Positions 8,731 through 15,000 of a stretch of DNA of 15,000 nucleotides are shown here, one piece after another. The position numbers and the translations under genes were made by a program. This DNA is from Penaeus vannamei. Lineage: Eukaryota > Arthropoda > Malacostraca > Decapoda > Penaeidae. The DNA lies in the NCBI RefSeq assembly GCF_042767895.1, contig NC_091553.1:25446095-25461094 (forward strand), read 5' to 3'. The notes beneath the pieces are model-generated. The model had not been told where the DNA came from, made no database searches, and saw nothing but the letters and a program-made list of their open reading frames with translations. Position 1 is the first letter of the stretch. Each line of letters opens with the position of its first letter.

Positions 8731-8903
8731 GATAATTATGATAATGGTAGTAGTAGCACAAATGATGATTATGATGATGATGATGACATTGATAATCCTC
8801 ATTATTATCATAGTGATAGTCATAATAGCAATAAAAGTAATGATGCTGATAACAAAAATAGTGATGTAATAGTAATAATGATAAAAACTGATAATAAGGG
8901 CAA
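8731..8903. repeat. GATAAT/GATGAT microsatellite tract
   Basis: Degenerate GAT/AAT triplets following directly on the 24-bp minisatellite, whose last unit ends ATCATGATAATTATGATAATG and may have seeded the tract. It supplies the Asn/Asp/Ser-rich beginning of the giant apparent ORF that starts at 8719. Confidence 0.9.
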
Positions 8904-8907
8904 TGAT

Positions 8908-9262
8908 CCCTTCACCTCTCTCATCTTCTCACCTCTCTCCTCTTTCCCTCAACCTTTCTTCTCGTCACATCTCTCCTCTTCCCCTCACTTCCCATTTCCT
9001 CTTCCTCTCACCTCCCATCCCATCTTCCCTTCACCTCTCGCATCACCCCTTTACCTCTTTCCCTCACTTCTCTCCTCTTCCCCTCACCTCCCCTCTACTT
9101 TTCCCCTCACTTCCTTTCTCCTCTACCCCTCCTCTTCACCTCACTTCCTCTCTCCTGTTCATTTCACCTCTCTCCTTTTCCCCTTCCCTCCCAACTCTTT
9201 CCATCACTTGTCTCCTCTTCCCCTCGTCTCTCACTTCTTCCCCTCACTTCACCTCTCTCTTC
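8908..9262. repeat. Degenerate left flank of the pyrimidine array
   Basis: C/T-rich DNA with recognisable fragments of the main unit (CACCTCTCTCCTCTTCCCCT and similar) but irregular spacing and many substitutions. No consistent period can be followed. It looks like the old, decayed edge of the array. Confidence 0.85.
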
Positions 9263-9396
9263 TTCCTTTTACCTCTCTCCTCTTTCCCTCTCGCCTCTCT
9301 CCTCTTTCCCTCTCGCCTCTCTCCTCTTTCCCTCTCGCCTCTCTCCTCTTTCCCTCTCGCCTCTCTCCTCTTTCTCTCGCTTCTCTCATCTTCCCC
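9263..9396. repeat. 22-bp variant tandem block, first copy
   Basis: The unit reads TCGCCTCTCTCCTCTTTCCC plus two bases. TCGCC recurs at 9291, 9313, 9335 and 9357, exactly 22 bp apart, ending in a shortened TTTCTCTCGCTTCTCTC. It is related to the 20-bp unit but lacks the ACCTG core. Confidence 0.9.
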
Positions 9397-10345
9397 TCAC
9401 CTGTCTCCTCCTCCCCTCACCTGTCGCCTCTTCCCCTCACTTGTCTCCTCTTCCCCTCACCTGTCTCCTCTTCCCCTCATCTGTCTCCTATTCCCCTCAC
9501 CTGTCGCCTCTTCCCCTCACCTGTCTCCTCCTCCCCTCACCTGTCTCCTCTTCCCCTCACCTGTCTCCTCCCCTCACCTGTCTCCTCTTCCCCTCACCTG
9601 TCTCCTCTTCCCCTCACCTGTCTCCTCCTCCCCTCACCTGCCTCCTCTTCCCCTCACCTGTCGCCTCTTCCCCTCCTCCCCTCAGCTGTCTCCTCTTACC
9701 CTCACCTGTCTCCTCCTCCCCTCACCTGTCTCCTCTTCCCCTCACCTGTCTCCTCTTCCCCTCACCTGTCTCCTCTTCCCCTCACCTGTCGCCTCTTCCC
9801 CTCCTCCCCTCACCTGTCTCCTCTTACCCTCACCTGTCTCCTCCTCCCCTCACCTGTCTCCTCCTCCCCTCACCTGTCTCCTCTTCCCCTCACCTGTCTC
9901 CTCTTCCCCTCACCTGTCGCCTCTTCCCCTCCTCCCCTCACCTGTCTCCTCTTCCCCTCACCTGTCTCCTCCTCCCCTCACCTGTCTCCTCTTCCCCTCA
10001 CCTGTCTCCTCTTCCCCTCACCTGTCTCCTCTTCCCCTCACCTGCCTCCTCTTCCCCTCACCTGTCGCCTCTTCCCCTCCTCCCCTCACCTGTCTCCTCT
10101 TACCCTCACCTGTCTCCTCCTCCCCTCACCTGTCTCCTCCTCCCCTCACCTGTCTCCTCTTCCCCTCACCTGTCTCCTCTTCCCCTCACCTGTCGCCTCT
10201 TCCCCTCCTCCCCCCCCTGTCTCCTCTTCCCCTCATCTGTCTCCTCCTCCCCTCACCTGTCGCCTCTTCCCCTCACCTGTCTCCTCTTCCCCTCACCTGT
10301 CTCCTCTTCCCCTCACCTGTCTCCTCTTCCCCTCACCTGTCTCCT

Positions 10346-10455
10346 CTTCGCGTGACCTGTCTCCTGTTCCCGTCACCTGTCTTCTGCTCCTCTCACCTGT
10401 CTCCTGTTACGCTCACCTGTGTCCTGTTCCTCTCACCTGTCTCCTCTTGCCCTCA
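10346..10455. repeat. Degenerate island inside the array
   Basis: Six consecutive units carry unusual changes (TTCGCGTGACC, TCCTGTTCCCGTC, TCTTCTGCTCCTC, TGTTACGCTC, GTGTCCTGTTCC, CTTGCCC), while keeping the 20-bp period. Surrounding units are near consensus. It is an older patch that escaped homogenisation, or a patch of low-quality consensus. Confidence 0.8.
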
Positions 10456-10770
10456 TCTGCCTCCTCTTCCCCTCACCTGTCGCCCCTTCCCCTCACCTGT
10501 CTCCTCTTCCCCTCACCTGTCTCCTCTTCCCCTCACCTGTCTCCTCCTCCCCTCACCTGTCTCCTCTTCCCCTCACCTGTCTCCTCTTCCCCTCACCTGT
10601 CTCCTCTTCCCCTCACCTGTTTCCTCTTCCCCTCATCTGCCTCCTCTTCCCCTCACCTGTCGCCCCTTCCCCTCACCTGTCGCCCCTTCCCCTCACCTGT
10701 CTCCTCCTCCCCTCACCTGTCTCCTCTTCCCCTCATCTGTCTCCTCTTCCCCTCACCTGTCTCCTCTTCC

Positions 10771-10880
10771 CCTCACCTCTCTCCTCTTTCCCTCTCGCCT
10801 CTCTCCTCTTTCCTTCTCGCCTCTCTCCTCTTTCCCTCTCGCCTCTCTCCTCTTTCTCTCGCTTCTCTCCTCTTCCCCTC
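10771..10880. repeat. 22-bp variant tandem block, second copy
   Basis: TCGCC at 10795, 10817 and 10839 (22-bp spacing), ending in the same shortened TTTCTCTCGCTTCTCTC as the first block. It is embedded in 20-bp units on both sides, about 1.48 kb downstream of the first copy. Confidence 0.9.
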
Positions 10881-13800
10881 ACTTGTCTCCTCCTCCCCTC
10901 ACCTGTCTCCTCTTCCCCTCACCTGTCTCCTCTTCCCCTCACCTGTCTCCTCCTCCCCTCACCTGTCTCCTCTTCCCCTCATCTGTCTCCTATTCCCCTC
11001 ACCTGTCGCCTCTTCCCCTCACCTGTCTCCTCTTACCCTCACCTGTCTCCTCCTCCCCTCACCTGTCTCCTCTTCCCCTCACCTGTCTCCTCTTCCCCTC
11101 ACCTGTCGCCTCTTCCCCTCCTCCCCTCACCTGTCTCCTCTTACCCTCACCTGTCTCCTCCTCCCCTCACCTGTCTCCTCCTCCCCTCACCTGTCTCCTC
11201 TTCCCCTCACCTGTCTCCTCCTCCCCTCACCTGTCGCCTCTTCCCCTCACTTGTCTCCTCTTCCCCTCACCTGTCTCCTCTTCCCCTCACCTGTCTCCTA
11301 TTCCCCTCACCTGTCGCCTCTTCCCCTCACCTGTCTCCTCCTCCCCTCACCTGTCTCCTCTTCCCCTCACCTGTCGCCTCTTCCCCTCACCTGTCTCCCC
11401 CTCCCCTCACCTGCCTCCTCTTCCCCTCACCTGTCGCCTCTTCCCCTCCTCCCCTCACCTGTCTCCTCTTACCCTCACCTGTCTCCTCCTCCCCTCACCT
11501 GTCTCCTCCTCCCCTCACCTGTCTCCTCTTCCCCTCACCTGTCTCCTCTTACCCTCACCTGTCTCCTCCTTCCCTCACCTGTCTCCCCTTCCCCTCACCT
11601 GTCTCCTCTTCCCCTCACCTGTCTCCCCTTCCCCTCACCTGTCTCCTCTTCCCCTCACCTGTCTCCCCTTCCCCTCACCTGTCTCCTCTTCCCCTCACCT
11701 GTCTCCTCTTACCCTCACCTGTCTCCTCTTCCCCTCACCTGTCTCCTCTTACCCTCACCTGTCTCCTCCTCCCCTCACCTGTCTCCTCTTCCCCTCACCT
11801 GTCTCCTCCTCCCCTCACCTGCCTCCTCTTCCCCTCACCTGTCGCCTCTTCCCCTCCTCCCCCCCCCCTGTCTCCTCTTCCCCTCATCTGTCTCCTCCTC
11901 CCCTCACCTGTCGCCTCTTCCCCTCACCTGTCTCCTCTTCCCCTCACCTGTCTCCTCCTCCCCTCACCTGTCTTCTCTTCCCCTCACCTGTCTCCTCTTC
12001 CCCTCACCTGTCTCCTCTTCCCCTCACCTGTCTCCTCTTCCCCTCACCTGTCTCCTCTTCCCCTCACCTGTCTCCTCTTCCCCTCACCTGTCTCCTCCTC
12101 CCCTCACCTGCCTCCTCTTCCCCTCACCTGTCGCCTCTTCCCCTCCTCCCCTCACCTGTCTCCTCTTACCCTCACCTGTCTCCTCCTCCCCTCACCTGTC
12201 TCCTCCTCCCCTCACCTGTCTCCTCTTCCCCTCACCTGTCGCCTCTTCCCCTCCTCCCCCCCCCTGTCTCCTCTTCCCCTCATCTGTCTCCTCCTCCCCT
12301 CACCTGTCTCCTCTTCCCCTCACCTGTCTCCTCCTCCCCTCACCTGTCGCCTCTTCCCCTCACCTGTCTCCTCTTCCCCTCACCTGTCTCCTCTTCCCCT
12401 CACCTGTCTCCTCTTCCCCTCACCTGTCTCCTCTTCCCCTCACCTGTCTCCTCTTCCCCTCACCTGTCTCCTCCTCCCCTCACCTGTCTCCTCTTACCCT
12501 CACCTGTCTCCTCTTCCCCTCACCTATCTCCTCTTCCCCTCATCTGCCTCCTCTTCCCCTCACCTGTCGCCCCTTCCCCTCACCTGTCTCCTCTTCCCCT
12601 CACCTGTCTCCTCTTCCCCTCACCTGTCTCCTCCTCCCCTCACCTGTCTCCTCTTCCCCTCACCTGTCTCCTCTTCCCCTCACCTGTCTCCTCTTCCCCT
12701 CACCTGTCTCCTCTTCCCCTCATCTGCCTCCTCTTCCCCTCACCTGTCGCCCCTTCCCCTCACCTGTCTCCTCCTCCCCTCACCTGTCTCCTCTTCCCCT
12801 CATCTGTCTCCTCTTCCCCTCACCTGTCTCCTCTTCCCCTCACCTGTCGCCTCTTCCCCTCACCTGTCTCCTCTTCCCCTCACCTGTCTCCTCTTCCCCT
12901 CACCTGTCTCCTCTTCCCCTCACCTGCCTCCTCTTCCCCTCACCTGTCGCCTCTTCCCCTCCTCCCCTCACCTGTCTCCTCTTCCCCTCACCTGTATCCT
13001 CCTCCCCTCACCTGTCTCCTCTTCCCCTCACCTGTCTCCTCCTCCCCTCACCTGTCTCCTCTTCCCCTCACCTGTCGCCTCTTCCCCTCCTCCCCTCACC
13101 TGTCTCCTCCTCCCCTCACCTGTCTCCTCTTCCCCTCACCTGTCTCCTCTTCCCCTCACCTGTCTCCTCCTCCCCTCACCTGTCTCCTCTTCCCCTCATC
13201 TGCCTCCTGTTACCCTCACCTGTCTCCTCTTCCCATCACCTGTCTCCTCCTCCCCTCACCTGTCTCCTCTTCCCCTCACCTGTCTCCTCTTCCCCTCACC
13301 TGTCTCCTCTTACCCTCACCTGTCTCCTCTTCCCCTCACCTGTCTCCTCTTCCCCTCACCTGTCTCCTCCTCCCCTCACCTGTCTCCTCTTCCCCTCACC
13401 TGTCGCCTCTTCCCCTCACCTGTCTCCTCTTCCCCTCACCTATCTCCTCCTCCCCTCACCTGTCTCCTCCTCCCCTCACCTGTCTCCTCTTACCCTCACC
13501 TGCCTCCTCTTCCCCTCACCTGTCTCCTCTTCCCCTCACCTGTCTCCTCCTCCGCGCACCTGTCTCCTCTTCGCCTCACCTGTCTCCTCTTCCCCTCACC
13601 TGTCTCCTCTTCCCCTCACCTGTCTCCTCTTCCCCTCACCTGTCTCCTCTTAGCCTCACCTGTCTCCTCCGCCCCTCACCTGTCTCCCCTTCCCCTCACC
13701 TGTCTCCTCTTCCCCTCACCTGTCTCCCCTTCCCCTCACCTGTCTCCTCTTCCCCTCACCTGTCTCCCCTTCCCCTCACCTGTCTCCTCTTCCCCTCACC

Positions 13801-14147
13801 TGTCTCCTCTTACCCTCACCTGTCTCCTCTTCCCCTCACCTGTCTCCTCTTACCCTCACCTGTCTCCTCCTCCCCTCACCTGTCTCCCCTTCCCCTCACC
13901 TGTCTCCTCTTCCCCTCACCTGTCTCCCCTTCCCCTCACCTGTCTCCCCTTCCCCTCACCTGTCTCCTCCTCCCCTCACCTGTCTCCTTTTTTCCTCACC
14001 TGTCTCCTCTTCCCCTCACCTGTCTCCTCTTCCCCTCACCTGTCTCCTCTTCCCCTCACCTGTCTCCTCTTCCCCTCACCTGTCTCCTCTTCCCCTCACC
14101 TGTCTCCTCTTCCCCTCACCTGTCTCCCCTTCCCCTCACCTGTCTCC

Positions 14148-14172
14148 TCTTCCCCTCGCCTCCCCTCAACAG
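14148..14172 (+). promoter_or_regulatory. Possible 3' splice site at the array end
   Basis: The last pyrimidine-rich bases lead into CCTCAACAG|GTG, with the AG at 14171-14172. A long pyrimidine tract followed by CAG|G fits the metazoan acceptor consensus well. The pyrimidine tract is supplied by the minisatellite itself, so the match is partly a by-product of composition. No donor or upstream exon was identified. Confidence 0.35.
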
Positions 14173-14320
14173 GTGTCGGATGCTCGACATACCTGAGGGT
14201 CCGCGTGGCTATCGTGACGTCACAGCAACCTGCGTCTTAGTGATTCTTATGATTTGCTTGCGTTTGCTTTTTCTTCCTTCACTCGATCTTCTAATAAAAA
14301 AAGTTAAGGTGGTTAGGTAG
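14173..14320 (+). CDS. Possible 3' terminal exon (weak)
   Basis: From the candidate acceptor one frame is open for about 48 codons to TAG at 14318-14320 (starting CRMLDIPEGPRGYRDVTATC and then hydrophobic). A second frame ends earlier at 14240 (GVGCSTYLRVRVAIVTSQQP). AATAAA follows at 14293-14298, inside the longer frame but after the shorter one, and a GT-rich tract begins at 14339, as expected downstream of a cleavage site. Unlike its surroundings, this is unique, balanced-composition sequence. No homology was recognised and no 5' exons are visible, so it could equally be a plain inter-repeat spacer. Confidence 0.2.
14215..14222. promoter_or_regulatory. Perfect CRE palindrome
   Basis: TGACGTCA, the full cAMP-response element bound by CREB/ATF-family factors, lies about 45 bp right of the array edge. 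An 8-bp match can occur by chance, and no core promoter is seen nearby. Confidence 0.35.
14293..14298 (+). terminator. Possible polyadenylation signal
   Basis: AATAAA within CTAATAAAAAAAG, with a GT-rich tract starting about 40 bp downstream. The arrangement is right for metazoan 3'-end formation, but the hexamer is common in AT-rich DNA. Confidence 0.3.
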
Positions 14321-14335
14321 ACAGGTAGGTAGATA

Positions 14336-15000
<665 letters not shown>

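Larger units (their letters stand above)
9661..13102. repeat. Twelve 27-29-bp variant units inside the array
   Basis: Units starting TCGCC and carrying an extra CCTCCCCT-type octamer occur at 9661, 9789, 9917, 10065, 10193, 11106, 11434, 11842, 12131, 12239, 12947 and 13075. Nine are 28 bp; those at 10193, 11842 and 12239 are 27, 29 and 28 bp because the octamer region has become a C8, C10 or C9 run. Spacings are mostly multiples of 20 plus 8 (128 four times, also 148, 108, 328, 408 and 708). They mark higher-order modules and account for most phase changes of the array. Confidence 0.9.
9397..14160. repeat. Giant pyrimidine minisatellite, 20-bp unit, roughly 235 copies
   Basis: The consensus unit is CCTCACCTGTCTCCTCTTCC. 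The period is exactly 20 bp over long stretches; from about 13103 to 14160 I see some 53 units with substitutions only. Common variants are CTCC for TTCC, TCGCC for TCTCC, TTACCC for TTCCCC, CTGCC for CTGTC and CATCTG for CACCTG. The plus strand has no stop codon in any phase of the unit, so all three plus frames remain open for kilobases (8719-13653, 8903-14320, 10419-14240), translating to the 20-residue period SPLPLTCLLFPSPVSSSPHL. On the minus strand every unit has TGA, which closes all frames. I do not regard it as protein-coding. The minus strand carries CAGGTGAG per unit. Copy number is estimated from length and may be affected by assembly collapse. Confidence 0.97.

Noticed and set aside
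9397..14160. CRISPR-like array (regular short repeats)
   Set aside because: There are no spacers: the units are directly tandem and nearly identical, and the surroundings are eukaryotic.
8719..14320. Giant ORFs of 1,644, 1,805 and 1,273 codons on the plus strand
   Set aside because: All three plus frames are open because the 20-bp unit lacks stops in every phase. The protein period equals the DNA period times three, long units shift the frame freely, and substitutions show no frame preference by eye. This is repeat composition, not coding evidence.

Overview
This window looks like nuclear DNA of a repeat-rich invertebrate. Very long (GT)n tracts, kilobase-scale degenerate AAT/GATAAT arrays, a 5.2-kb pyrimidine minisatellite and sparse unique islands fit a decapod crustacean such as a penaeid shrimp or crab best. 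A mollusc cannot be excluded. The assignment rests on repeat style only. No bacterial signatures (operons, ribosome binding sites, dense ORFs) are present, and no complete gene, rRNA, intact tRNA or CRISPR array is visible.

Layout. 1-2000: AT-rich trinucleotide/hexanucleotide repeats opening with a 29-bp minisatellite. 2001-3250: two short unique islands around a second AAT tract, then the same motif in the opposite orientation. 3251-4042: mixed C/CA/A simple repeat and a long (TG)n that decays into a 56-bp period GT minisatellite. 4043-5720: mostly unique DNA with homopolymer runs, a possible decayed Lys/Pro-rich coding stretch on the minus strand and a diverged tandem duplication. 5721-7035: another ATT-oriented tract, a unique island with a possible transposase fragment on the minus strand, a CpG-rich patch and a short AAT tract. 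7036-8476: unique DNA with a perfect 9-bp GC-rich tandem repeat and T30/A19 homopolymers. 8477-8903: a diverged ~24-bp minisatellite running into GATAAT repeats.

8908-14168 is the dominant object: a pyrimidine-strand minisatellite, mainly a 20-bp unit in roughly 235 copies, with a degenerate left flank, two blocks of a related 22-bp unit, twelve 27-29-bp variant units and several layers of higher-order duplication. Because the unit has no stop codon in any plus frame and 20 is not a multiple of 3, all three plus frames stay open for kilobases. The apparent proteins of 1,273 to 1,805 residues are consequences of composition, not evidence of genes.

The array ends in a good splice-acceptor context at 14172, followed by a perfect CRE octamer, an AATAAA and a (GT)53 tract. 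This could be a small 3' terminal exon, but nothing proves it. 14445-15000 is degenerate C/T-rich DNA. The most worthwhile leads are the internal history of the 20-bp array, the CAGGTGAG word repeated in nearly every unit, the possible terminal exon and the possible ISXO2-like transposase remnant.
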